A stretch of DNA of 64,000 nucleotides from Streptomyces sp. NBC_01283 (GTDB taxonomy: Bacteria; Actinomycetota; Actinomycetes; Streptomycetales; Streptomycetaceae): positions 2,356,001 to 2,420,000 of the forward strand of contig NZ_CP108430.1 in the NCBI RefSeq assembly GCF_041435335.1, in the 5' to 3' direction. Shown here piece by piece: positions 56,682-64,000 of the stretch (position 1 is the stretch's first letter; each line of letters opens with the position of its first letter). The notes beneath the pieces are model-generated. The model searched no databases. It saw only the letters and a list, made by a program, of their open reading frames with translations, and had not been told where the DNA came from. A program made the translations under genes and the position numbers.

Positions 56682-58943
56682 ATGGGGAATCAGCAGACGC
56701 GAGTACGGGGGATAGCCGCTCGGGCCGGTGGATGGAGCGCCAGGCACCGATGGGCGGCCGTGGGCATCTGGGTGCTCTTCGTCGTCGTGTCCATGGGCCT
56801 GGGCTCAGCCGTGGGCCGGACCGACGTCGACCAGAACGACCTCAAGGGAGAGATCAACCAGGCGACACGGATCGTGGACGACGCCGGTATCAAGGAACCG
56901 GTCGGCGAGAGCGTCCTGATCCAGGCCAAGGAGACCGGCGGAGACGCCCTCAAGGCGACCGACCCGCGCTTCCGGCGGGCCGTCGACGACGTCATGAAGG
57001 CGGTCGGGGCCACCGGAGAGGTGACGGCGGTGACGTCGCCGTACAAGAGCGACTCGGTGTCCAGGGACGGCCGGAGCGCGCTGGTGCGGTTCGACATGCG
57101 CGGCGACGACGAGACGGCGGGCGACCGGGTCGGGCCTGTCCTCGACGCGGTCGACAAGGTGGCGGACGCGCACGGGCGCGACGGCCTGAGGATCGAGGAG
57201 ATCGGCGGCGCCAGCATGCAGAGGACGCTCGACGACGCCCTCGGCAACGACTTCCAGCAGGCCGAGTACTCCGCCGTGCCGGTCGCCTTCGGCATCCTGC
57301 TCATCGCCTTCGGCGCGCTGGTCGCCGCGCTTCTTCCGGTGGCCCTGGCCATCACCGCGATCATGGCGACGATGGGCCTGATGGCGGTGGTCAGCCAGGT
57401 CCAGCCGATGAGCGAGACGGCGAACTCGGTGATGCTCCTGGTGGGTCTCGCCGTCGGCGTCGACTACTGCCTCTTCTATCTGCGGCGCGAGCGCGAGGAG
57501 CGCGCCAAGGGCCGTGACGCGCAGACCGCGCTGAGCATCGCGGCGGCCACCAGCGGCCGGGCCGTGGTCGTCTCGGGCATCACGGTGTGCGTGGCGATGG
57601 CGGGCATGCTGTTCACGGGCATCGGCGAGTTCGAGGCGATGGGCGTCGCCTCGCTGATGGTGGTCGCGGTCGCCATGGTGGGTTCGGTGACGGTCCTGCC
57701 CGCGCTGCTCTCGCTCCTCGGCGAGCGGGTGGAGAAGGGCCGTGTGCCGTTCCTGCGGCGCAGGGAGCGGGCGGGCGGCGTGCCCAGCGAGAGCAGGCTG
57801 TGGCGGGCGGTCGTCGGCCGGGTCCTGAAGCGCCCTGCCGTGTCGGTGGCGATCGCGGCGGGCGTCCTCGCGGCGATCGCGCTGCCCGCGCTCGGCATGA
57901 AGACCCAACAGCTCACGCTGAACCAGGAATTCGGTGACTCGCTGCCGATCGTGGCGACGTACGACCGGGTGAACGAGGCGTTTCCGGGTGGCTCGGAACC
58001 CGCCGAGGTCGTGGTCAAGGCCGACGACATCGAGGCGGCTCCGGTACGGGTGGCGATCGCCGACTTCCGCAAGCAGGCGGTGAGTTCGGGGGCTTCCGAC
58101 GGTCCGGTCGACGTGCAGGTGCACGAGCGGGAGAACGTGGCGTTTCTCACTGTGCCGCTGGTCGGCGGCTCCGATCAAGGAGTGGCCGAGAAGAGCCTCG
58201 ACCTCCTGCGGGACACGGTGCGGCCCGCGACGCTGGGCGAGGTCGACGGCGTCGAGGCACCGGTGACGGGTCAGGTGGCCGGATCGAAGGACTTCAACGA
58301 CCAGCTCTCGTCGTCGGTCCCGCCGGTCTTCGCGTTCGTGGTGGCCTTCGCGTTCCTGCTGATGCTGCTGTCGTTCCGCTCGCTGACGATCGCGATCACG
58401 TCGATCGTCCTCAACCTGCTGTCGGTGGGCGCGGCCTACGGAATCCTGGTGATGGTCTTCCAGCACGGCTGGGGCGCCTCGCTGGTGGGCGCGGAGGGCG
58501 TGGGCGCGATCATCGCGTGGCTGCCGCTGTTCCTGTTCGTGATCCTGTTCGGCCTGTCGATGGACTACCACGTGTTCGTCGTCTCCCGGATCCGGGAGGC
58601 GCGGCTTCAGGGACGTACGACGAAGGACGCGATCAGCCACGGCGTGGTGACCACGGCGGGGGTCGTGACGAGCGCGGCAGTGATCATGGTCGCCGTCTTC
58701 GCGATCTTCGGGACGCTGTCGATGCAGTCCATGAAACAGATGGGCGTCGGCCTCGCGGCGGCGGTCCTGATCGACGCGACGGTGATCCGCGGGGTACTGC
58801 TCCCGGCCGTGATGGCACTGCTCGGCGAGCGGAACTGGTATCTGCCGCGGTGGCTGCGGTGGCTGCCGGACCTGACGCATGACGAGTCGGTGGTGGAGGG
58901 GCAGGTGGCTCCGGCGGTGGAGGCGGAGCAGGTGCGGGCCTGA
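56682..58943 (+). CDS. MMPL-family (RND-like) membrane transporter
   Basis: A 753-residue transporter with twelve predicted membrane segments in two halves, each with a large outside loop (about 50-180 and 405-530). GLAVGVDYCLFYLRREREER and LFGLSMDYHVFVVSRIREAR are the paired MMPL signatures in TM4 and TM10 with the proton-relay Asp-Tyr. Such proteins export lipids or drugs. It is not coupled to any neighbour and ends in a palindromic terminator. Confidence 0.93.
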   Translation: MGNQQTRVRGIAARAGGWSARHRWAAVGIWVLFVVVSMGLGSAVGRTDVDQNDLKGEINQATRIVDDAGIKEPVGESVLIQAKETGGDALKATDPRFRRAVDDVMKAVGATGEVTAVTSPYKSDSVSRDGRSALVRFDMRGDDETAGDRVGPVLDAVDKVADAHGRDGLRIEEIGGASMQRTLDDALGNDFQQAEYSAVPVAFGILLIAFGALVAALLPVALAITAIMATMGLMAVVSQVQPMSETANSVMLLVGLAVGVDYCLFYLRREREERAKGRDAQTALSIAAATSGRAVVVSGITVCVAMAGMLFTGIGEFEAMGVASLMVVAVAMVGSVTVLPALLSLLGERVEKGRVPFLRRRERAGGVPSESRLWRAVVGRVLKRPAVSVAIAAGVLAAIALPALGMKTQQLTLNQEFGDSLPIVATYDRVNEAFPGGSEPAEVVVKADDIEAAPVRVAIADFRKQAVSSGASDGPVDVQVHERENVAFLTVPLVGGSDQGVAEKSLDLLRDTVRPATLGEVDGVEAPVTGQVAGSKDFNDQLSSSVPPVFAFVVAFAFLLMLLSFRSLTIAITSIVLNLLSVGAAYGILVMVFQHGWGASLVGAEGVGAIIAWLPLFLFVILFGLSMDYHVFVVSRIREARLQGRTTKDAISHGVVTTAGVVTSAAVIMVAVFAIFGTLSMQSMKQMGVGLAAAVLIDATVIRGVLLPAVMALLGERNWYLPRWLRWLPDLTHDESVVEGQVAPAVEAEQVRA

Positions 58944-58949
58944 CGAACG

Positions 58950-58981
58950 CCGGATGGGCTGGAGATCTCCAGCCCATCCGG
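58950..58981 (+). terminator. Perfect palindromic terminator after the MMPL gene
   Basis: A 32-bp perfect palindrome (CCGGATGGGCTGGAGA followed by its exact complement) begins six bases past the stop. It directly abuts repeat copy C and shares the GGCTGG/CCAGCC words with the hairpin at 37027-37052. Confidence 0.8.
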
Positions 58982-58988
58982 ATACTTC

Positions 58989-59029
58989 CAGCCCGTCCGG
59001 CGCTTGAGGACGAACTCGGCGAGGCCGGT
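58989..59029 (+). repeat. Dispersed intergenic repeat, copy C
   Basis: CAGCCCGTCCGGCG, then CTTGAGGACGAACTCGGCG; differs from copy A at only a few positions. It sits between convergent gene ends (MMPL and CDP-alcohol transferase). Confidence 0.8.
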
Positions 59030-59034
59030 GACGT

Positions 59035-60003
59035 TTACACCGCGGCCATGAGCTTGCGCTCCTCGAAGGAATCGATCGTCCGCGTGAAGTCCCGCGTGGA
59101 CAGCAGCAGCTTGTAAATGATGGCGAGCTCGAAGACGAGCAGCAGCGCACCGGAGACGATCGTCGCGGGCAGCACCACGTCGAAGATCGGGCCGATCATG
59201 AAGACGCCCATCTGGAACTCGATGCCGCTCACCAGGTGCGTACGGATCCGGTGGCGCAGCAGGAAGGACCGCGCCCGCAGATACGCGGGGAACTTGCCCC
59301 GGAACTCCTGGTGCAGGTCGATGACCTGTCGCTTGGGCGCGGGCTCGGGAGCCTCCGGGGCCTCCGGAACCCCCTGCTCGGACTGCGCCTTCTGCATGTC
59401 CTGCTCGATGTCGGCCTCGGGGTTGTCCCGGAGAAGGTCCTCCATGAACGCCAGCTCGGCTTCGTTCTCGGCCCGGCGGGCCGCCCGCATGCGGACCTTG
59501 ATCTGCTTGCGCATGGTGTGCCGGATCTTGAAGATCTCGAGCCCGTTGATGTACCGCAGGGTGTCGAGGGCGACCACGGCGACCGCGGCCCAGATGTAGA
59601 AGGCATCACCGGTGCGGTGGAACTGCCCGCCCATCAGCGCCACCGCACACGCCATCACGCGGATGCGGTCGAAGACGAAGTCGAGCCACGCGCCGAAGAC
59701 CGAGCCGGTGCCGGTGAGGCGGGCGACCTTCCCGTCCATGCAGTCGAGGATGAAGCTGAAGTGATAGACGACCGCACCGGCGACGAGCCACTGCCAGTCA
59801 CCCATCGCGAAGAACGCCGCGGAGACGAGCCCCAGCAGGAACGCACCCCAGGTGATCTGGTTGGGCGTGATCCTGGTCCGCATCGCCGTCCACCGCACGA
59901 GCGGCGTGGCGACGGGGTCGACCAGAATCACGGTCCACCACGCATCGCGCTTCTTCTGGGTGATGCGGCGCACCTCGTCGAGGGGCGGTATGTCTCGTCG
60001 CAT
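59035..60003 (-). CDS. CDP-alcohol phosphatidyltransferase family protein
   Basis: A 322-residue membrane enzyme. The full family motif D-x2-DG-x2-AR-x8-G-x3-D-x3-D is present as D87, D90-G91, A94-R95, G104, D108, D112, so it should transfer a phosphoalcohol from CDP-activated lipid or alcohol. A charged insertion of about 80 residues (165-245, rich in Glu, Ala and Pro) separates membrane segments and is not typical of the shorter PgsA enzymes. GGAAG nine bases upstream supports ATG 60003. The exact substrate is unknown. Confidence 0.9.
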   Translation of the reverse strand: MRRDIPPLDEVRRITQKKRDAWWTVILVDPVATPLVRWTAMRTRITPNQITWGAFLLGLVSAAFFAMGDWQWLVAGAVVYHFSFILDCMDGKVARLTGTGSVFGAWLDFVFDRIRVMACAVALMGGQFHRTGDAFYIWAAVAVVALDTLRYINGLEIFKIRHTMRKQIKVRMRAARRAENEAELAFMEDLLRDNPEADIEQDMQKAQSEQGVPEAPEAPEPAPKRQVIDLHQEFRGKFPAYLRARSFLLRHRIRTHLVSGIEFQMGVFMIGPIFDVVLPATIVSGALLLVFELAIIYKLLLSTRDFTRTIDSFEERKLMAAV

Positions 60004-60057
60004 GGGGGTCAACTTCCTGGCGTTCGCGGAACGTTCACCTCACGCTAAGAAGGTATT

Positions 60058-60076
60058 GGTTCAAGGAACAAGAACC
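60058..60076 (-). promoter_or_regulatory. Inverted repeat upstream of the CDP-alcohol transferase gene
   Basis: GGTTC-N9-GAACC, containing an inner GTTC-AAG-GAAC. It lies 55 bp before the start. Two copies of CAACCTTT follow at 60085 and 60109. It may be an operator or a sigma-factor-related site; the rest of the 223-bp gap shows no gene. Confidence 0.4.
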
Positions 60077-60226
60077 TGACCGTGCAACCTTTGGCCGGGG
60101 GTAACGGTCAACCTTTCAGGACGAGTCAATACCTATGCCAGAACCACCCTGCGTTACCTGAGCGTTATCGAATGACAGGCTCGTAACAGAATGGGCCGGG
60201 GCGCAACGGAAATGCCTCGCGGAGCA

Positions 60227-61447
60227 TCAAACCTCACCCCGTCCGGCCGCCTTCGCGAGTTCTTCCTCGATCAGGTCCGCGGCCATCTTCGTGCCGCCCT
60301 CCCCCGCCATCCCGGCCCGCACCTCGGCGAGGCGCCGCGCCACCTCCGGGTCACCGGCCAGGCCCAGTACGGCCTCCCGCAAGGCCTCCGCGGTGGCTTC
60401 CTCCATCGGTACGTGCCGGGCCACTCCGAGCGCCTGGAGCATGTCCGCGTTGCCGAACTGGTCGACGGCCTGCGGCACCGCGACCATCGGCGTCGCGGTG
60501 GCGAGCCCCTCCTGGCTGCCGCCCGCTCCGGCGTGCGTGATGAAGGCGTCGGCCTGCTTGAGGACCGCGAGCTGCGGCACCCACTGCCGGACCTCCACGT
60601 TCCCGGGGATCTCCCCCAGTTCGCCCGCCTCGACGTGCCTGCCGACCTGGAGCACCACATGCCACCCGGGCAGATCCCCGAAGGCCTCTATGCACGCGCG
60701 GTAGAAGGCGGGCTGCTTGGTGAAGGACGAGCCGAGCGAGACGAGCAGCACCTTCTCCGCACCGGCGGGGCGCCGCCAGTCGCCCTGCGCCGAGCGGTCG
60801 CCCTGGCAGGCGCCGACGAACGTGTGCACCGTCTCGTCGACCCGGTCGGCGTTCGGCTGGAGCGCCTTGGGGATCAGGACGAGCGAGCGCGGCGGGCGGC
60901 CGACGAAGGGATCGGGGTGCTGCGTGATCCCGTTCTCCTCCAGCCAGGCGTGGAAGCGCGCGTAGTAGGCCTGCCCGCGCGCGGTCTCCTTCAGGTCGGC
61001 GTACATCGGCTCGGCGACCTCCTCCTCGTAACCGTCCCAGGCGACCAGGTTCGGCGAGAGCGAGATCTCGGGCACACCCCACCGACGGGCGAGCACGCGT
61101 GCGGGGTAGGAGGTGATGTCGTGCAGGACGAGGTCCGGCTCGTCACCCTCGTACGCCGCCGCCAGTTGCGGCAGCGTCTCGATCGCCTCGGTGAGGAACG
61201 GCTCGATGTTGTCGATCAGTTCGGTCCCCCAGGCCTCCGGGTCGTCGTCCGGGGCCGGCAGCGTCGTCTCGAAGAGGACGGGTTCGGCGCCGGTCTCGGC
61301 GACCTTCTCGGCGAAGAGGTGCGGGATCGCGTACGTGACGCGGTGGCCGCGGGCGACGAGCTCGCGGATCACTTCGAGACTCGGGTTGACGTGCCCGTGC
61401 GCGGCGATCGAGAACATGGCGATGTGGGCACGCTGGCGTGTGGTCAT
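60227..61447 (-). CDS. Macrolide glycosyltransferase, OleD/MgtA type
   Basis: A 406-residue GT1-family enzyme. [20 protein letters not shown] is the N-terminal acceptor-domain start of macrolide-inactivating transferases; [20 protein letters not shown] and the UDP-sugar site [20 protein letters not shown] with [11 protein letters not shown] are in the C-terminal domain. Such enzymes add glucose to macrolides such as oleandomycin and inactivate them. The MarR gene lies 65 bp upstream on the same strand, so the two may be cotranscribed. Confidence 0.93.
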   Translation of the reverse strand: MTTRQRAHIAMFSIAAHGHVNPSLEVIRELVARGHRVTYAIPHLFAEKVAETGAEPVLFETTLPAPDDDPEAWGTELIDNIEPFLTEAIETLPQLAAAYEGDEPDLVLHDITSYPARVLARRWGVPEISLSPNLVAWDGYEEEVAEPMYADLKETARGQAYYARFHAWLEENGITQHPDPFVGRPPRSLVLIPKALQPNADRVDETVHTFVGACQGDRSAQGDWRRPAGAEKVLLVSLGSSFTKQPAFYRACIEAFGDLPGWHVVLQVGRHVEAGELGEIPGNVEVRQWVPQLAVLKQADAFITHAGAGGSQEGLATATPMVAVPQAVDQFGNADMLQALGVARHVPMEEATAEALREAVLGLAGDPEVARRLAEVRAGMAGEGGTKMAADLIEEELAKAAGRGEV

Positions 61448-61512
61448 GCCGGAACCCTAAACGAGACGAGACGTCTCGTGCAACTTAAAAGAGGGATCGA
61501 CTCCCCCTCGGC

Positions 61513-61959
61513 CTACTCGACGTCCAGGCCGCTCCGCGACGCGGCATCGTTGTAACGCAGCAGGCACTCGGCGAACTTCTCCAGGTCCGGCCCGCTCCAG
61601 TCCGTGAGCCGCTCCTGGAACGCGACCCGGCGCGCGTCGGTGACCTGCGCGAGCACCTCGATGCCCCGCTCGGTGAGGTGCAGTACGTGCACGCGGTGAT
61701 CGGTCGGGTCGAGCCGCCGCTCCACGAGACCGGACTTCTCCAGCGCGCCCACCTGCCTGCTGATCGTCGACTTGTCCAGCGTGTAGTGCGCGGCGAGGTC
61801 CGTGGCCCGGCATCCGCCCTGGTACTCCAGGTGACTCAGGAGCGTGTACGACACGAGCGAGAGCTCGGGGTGCATCCGCGCGGCGGTGGCGCGGGCCCGC
61901 CGGGCGAACGCCGTCATCTCCCGCTGAATGATCTCGATGGACCCGTCCCGGTCGGCCAC
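61513..61959 (-). CDS. MarR-family transcriptional regulator
   Basis: A 148-residue regulator: YTLLSHLEYQGGCRATDLA and YTLDKSTISRQVGALEKSGL are the winged-helix recognition segment, RRLDPTDHRVHVLHLTERG the wing. GTG 61959 with GGGAG six bases upstream is the best start. A perfect palindrome lies 22 bp upstream, over the probable -10 of this gene, so autorepression and control of the divergent permease are likely. Confidence 0.92.
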   Translation of the reverse strand: MADRDGSIEIIQREMTAFARRARATAARMHPELSLVSYTLLSHLEYQGGCRATDLAAHYTLDKSTISRQVGALEKSGLVERRLDPTDHRVHVLHLTERGIEVLAQVTDARRVAFQERLTDWSGPDLEKFAECLLRYNDAASRSGLDVE

Positions 61960-61981
61960 GATTTCTCCCTCTCCACGAATG

Positions 61982-61996
61982 GTTGTACAGTACAAC
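61982..61996. promoter_or_regulatory. Palindromic operator between marR-like and permease genes
   Basis: GTTGTAC-A-GTACAAC is a perfect 7+1+7 palindrome. On the minus strand it overlaps a plausible -10 (TACTGT) with TTATAC 17 bp upstream. This is the size and position expected of a MarR dimer site. Confidence 0.7.
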
Positions 61997-62040
61997 ACCA
62001 AGATTGAGTGTATAAGCCAACTATTGCGAGAGGTCTTCCG

Positions 62041-63153
62041 ATGACCGCCACCTCGGCGCCCGCCCACAAGGCATCAGCCGGCCCGGCAACCGCCTCCGGA
62101 CCACTCCGCCATGTCCTCCTCCATCTCGTGACGCCCCTGCTGATGTGCCTCGGCATGGGCCTCGCCTACATGGGCGCCTTCGTCACACCGGAGCCGCACG
62201 ACATGCCGATCGCCGTCGTCGGATCGGGCGAGCAGACGCAGGCCCTCGCGCAGACCGTCAAGGACAAGGCGGGCGACGCCCTCGACGTACGGACCGTCGG
62301 CTCCCGCGCGCAGGCGGTCGACGCGCTCAGGTCGATGGACATATCGGGGGCCTACGTCCCCGACGCCGGGCACCCCGAGGTGATCGTGGCCACCGCGGGC
62401 TCCGACATGAGCGCCATGGCGGTCGAGAAGATCTTCACGCCCGTCGCGGCGGAGCGGGGCGTCCCGCTGAAGGTCACCGATGTCGCGCCCACCGTCGACG
62501 ACGACCCCACGGGCCAGGGCCTGTTCTTCCTGCTCGTCGCGGTGAGCATCGGCTCGTACGCGTCCGTGGCGGCGCTGGGCGCCGCGGGCGCCGGGATGCG
62601 GATGCGGGCCCGCGCGGGGCTCGTCGTCGGCGTCTCGTTCGCCGTGAGCCTGATCGGCGCGGCGCTCGCCGGACCCGTCTTCCATCTGGCGCACCAGGGC
62701 CTGTGGGGCGTGTGGGCCATGGCGTGGCTGTACGCGGCCGGGATCCTGTTCGTCGGCATCGGGCTGCACACGTTCCTGAAGCGCTGGACGACGCTGACGA
62801 TGATGATCCTCTTCGTGATGCTCAACTTCACGTCGTCCGGCGGTCTGTTCAGGCCGGAACTCCAGAACGGCTTCTTCGGCTCGCTGCACGCCTTCTGGAA
62901 CGGCGCCGGATTCGTCGAGGGCATCCGCAGCCACCTCTACTTCGGCGGCCGGGGCATGGCCCAGCACGTGTGGACGCTGGCCGCGTGGCTGCTGCTCGGC
63001 CTGGTGATCACCGGCATCGCGGCCCTCTGGGAGCGGCGGCAGCGCGCAGCAGTGGCCGTGCCCGCGACCGGCGGCGAGGCCGGGCACGGGCAGCGGGAGC
63101 AGCGGGAGCAGCGGGAGCAGGAAGAGGAGATGGAGGAGTCGGTGGCCGTGTGA
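62041..63153 (+). CDS. YhgE/Pip-like or ABC-2-type membrane permease
   Basis: A 370-residue membrane protein. One membrane segment (about 25-45), an outside domain (about 50-160; PIAVVGSGEQTQALAQTVKD), then five segments (about 165-340). The layout matches the DUF3533/YhgE-Pip type linked to ABC-2 exporters. The tail has a QRE repeat from three 9-bp units (63091-63117). No ATPase is adjacent; the efflux role is inferred from the MarR neighbour and the MMPL gene that ends just after it. Confidence 0.82.
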   Translation: MTATSAPAHKASAGPATASGPLRHVLLHLVTPLLMCLGMGLAYMGAFVTPEPHDMPIAVVGSGEQTQALAQTVKDKAGDALDVRTVGSRAQAVDALRSMDISGAYVPDAGHPEVIVATAGSDMSAMAVEKIFTPVAAERGVPLKVTDVAPTVDDDPTGQGLFFLLVAVSIGSYASVAALGAAGAGMRMRARAGLVVGVSFAVSLIGAALAGPVFHLAHQGLWGVWAMAWLYAAGILFVGIGLHTFLKRWTTLTMMILFVMLNFTSSGGLFRPELQNGFFGSLHAFWNGAGFVEGIRSHLYFGGRGMAQHVWTLAAWLLLGLVITGIAALWERRQRAAVAVPATGGEAGHGQREQREQREQEEEMEESVAV

Positions 63154-63183
63154 CGGCCACCGACGCCGTACCGGCCGTGCCGC

Positions 63184-64000
63184 CTAGTGCCGTTCGGAGT
63201 ACGCCCGGGCGGAAGCCTGCGGCCAGTACTCCTCGGGGGCGGGCGGCGGCGCGTCCGGTGTGTGGTGGCGGCCCCGGGTCCTGTCCGACCTGCGCGGCCA
63301 CCACAGCCCGCGGCCGAGGAGCGCGGCGAGCGCGGGCACCAGGACGAGGGAGAGCACGAGCGAGGACAGCAGGATCCCCAGGCCGGTGGCGAAGCCGATC
63401 TCCTGGGTGGAGGGGCTCGCGGCGAGACTGGCGAAGGAACCCGCGAGCACGATGCCGGCCGTGGCGACGGCGGGTGCGGTGTGCCGGACCGCCTCGGCCA
63501 CCGCGTGCCGCGCCGGGACCGGCTTCTCCATCTCCTCCCTGATCCGGTCGGTGATCAGGATGTTGTAGTCGGTGCCGAGGGCGACGACGAACAGGAAGAG
63601 CACCAGGGGCAGCGTGAACGACACCCCGGGCCGGTCGAGGCCGTGCTGGAAGAGGAGTGTGCTCGCGCCAAGGGTGGCCACGAACCCGAGCCCCACGGCG
63701 ATCATCAGGACGACCGGTGCGAGCAGGGAGCGCAGCAGCAGGAAGAGGATCACAGCGATCAGCAGGGCGGCGACCGGGAACACCAGGCGCAGGTCCTTCT
63801 CCACGGCCGTCGAGATGTCGGCGAATACGGCGGCCGTTCCCGTGACGTACGCCTTGGTGCCCTGCGGGGTGGTCCGCGCTGCCGTGTCCCTGACGGGCCC
63901 GGAGACCAGGTCGCGCGCCTTCTGCGTATCGGACTCGACGCTCAGGAACAGGTCGATCCGCGCGGCCGTGCGGTCCTTGCTGAGGACCGGCCTGCCCACC
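63184..64000 (-). CDS. MMPL-family transporter, C-terminal part
   Basis: The last 272 residues of an MMPL exporter; the rest lies beyond base 64000. Six membrane segments and LFLFVVALGTDYNILITDRI (the TM10 signature with Asp-Tyr) are present, and the cytoplasmic tail is short. It is convergent with the permease gene. Likely drug or lipid export. Confidence 0.9.
   Translation of the reverse strand, partial: VGRPVLSKDRTAARIDLFLSVESDTQKARDLVSGPVRDTAARTTPQGTKAYVTGTAAVFADISTAVEKDLRLVFPVAALLIAVILFLLLRSLLAPVVLMIAVGLGFVATLGASTLLFQHGLDRPGVSFTLPLVLFLFVVALGTDYNILITDRIREEMEKPVPARHAVAEAVRHTAPAVATAGIVLAGSFASLAASPSTQEIGFATGLGILLSSLVLSLVLVPALAALLGRGLWWPRRSDRTRGRHHTPDAPPPAPEEYWPQASARAYSERH

Overview
The window is a stretch of high-GC actinobacterial chromosome, almost certainly Streptomyces. 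Pointers are the very high G+C with strong G/C preference at third codon positions, frequent GTG starts, secreted subtilases, a GAF-ANTAR regulator, a CYP105-type P450 with its own 3Fe-4S ferredoxin, an OleD-type macrolide glycosyltransferase, and a sulphate-assimilation operon whose order matches my memory of S. coelicolor SCO6102 to SCO6093. I saw no rRNA, tRNA, insertion sequence, integrase or CRISPR array. About 60 protein genes are called; the first (poxB-like) and last (MMPL transporter) run off the window.

Layout. 1-11.6 kb: poxB-like enzyme, a PP2C-fold protein lacking key metal-binding Asp residues, a 1,253-residue secreted subtilase, a LuxR/TrmB-like regulator, a DUF456 membrane protein, an F420/PPOX oxidoreductase, an Ada/AlkA-like protein with a damaged glycosylase end, and rsgA preceded by a 23-codon ORF with a strong ribosome-binding site. 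11.6-14.3 kb: an EthA-type Baeyer-Villiger monooxygenase divergent from an AraC regulator. 14.3-18.9 kb is the most unusual part: a small membrane-anchored protein, a trypsin-like protease and a TPR protein with an uncharacterised C-terminal domain, convergent with a radical SAM protein resembling viperin plus a NUDIX hydrolase. It looks like an accessory, possibly conflict or defence-related, island. 19.1-23.1 kb: P450/ferredoxin pair and a Tat-exported polysaccharide lyase 8. 23.3-26.7 kb: CheB, a CheR-PAS protein and a GAF-ANTAR protein in an organism without flagella. 26.9-41.9 kb: two tandem related membrane-anchored proteins, a PPOX-family protein, a GH2 beta-galactosidase, several small regulators and enzymes, YihY/BrkB, AidB, and a secreted HEXXH metallopeptidase.

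42-51.6 kb is a coherent sulphur operon: a cysteine-containing leader peptide, ferredoxin-type sulphite/nitrite reductase, a 59-residue zinc-ribbon protein, cysH, cysC, cysD, cysN, a lipoprotein-ATPase-permease importer for a sulphur compound, and a sirohydrochlorin chelatase that would supply sirohaem to the reductase. Most junctions overlap by 1-14 bp, implying translational coupling. 51.6-64 kb: a SCO6745-like protein, GNAT, PanE-like reductase, NTF2-like and DUF1697 proteins, a second secreted subtilase, an MMPL transporter, a CDP-alcohol phosphatidyltransferase, the macrolide glycosyltransferase, and a MarR regulator divergent from a membrane permease with a perfect palindrome between them.

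Non-coding structure includes several strong hairpin terminators and three copies of a dispersed intergenic repeat of about 41 bp (8.6, 37.0 and 59.0 kb), each lying just beyond the 3' end of at least one gene. Coordinates of starts are my choice from ribosome-binding sites and family lengths; all functions come from reading sequence motifs, without any database search.
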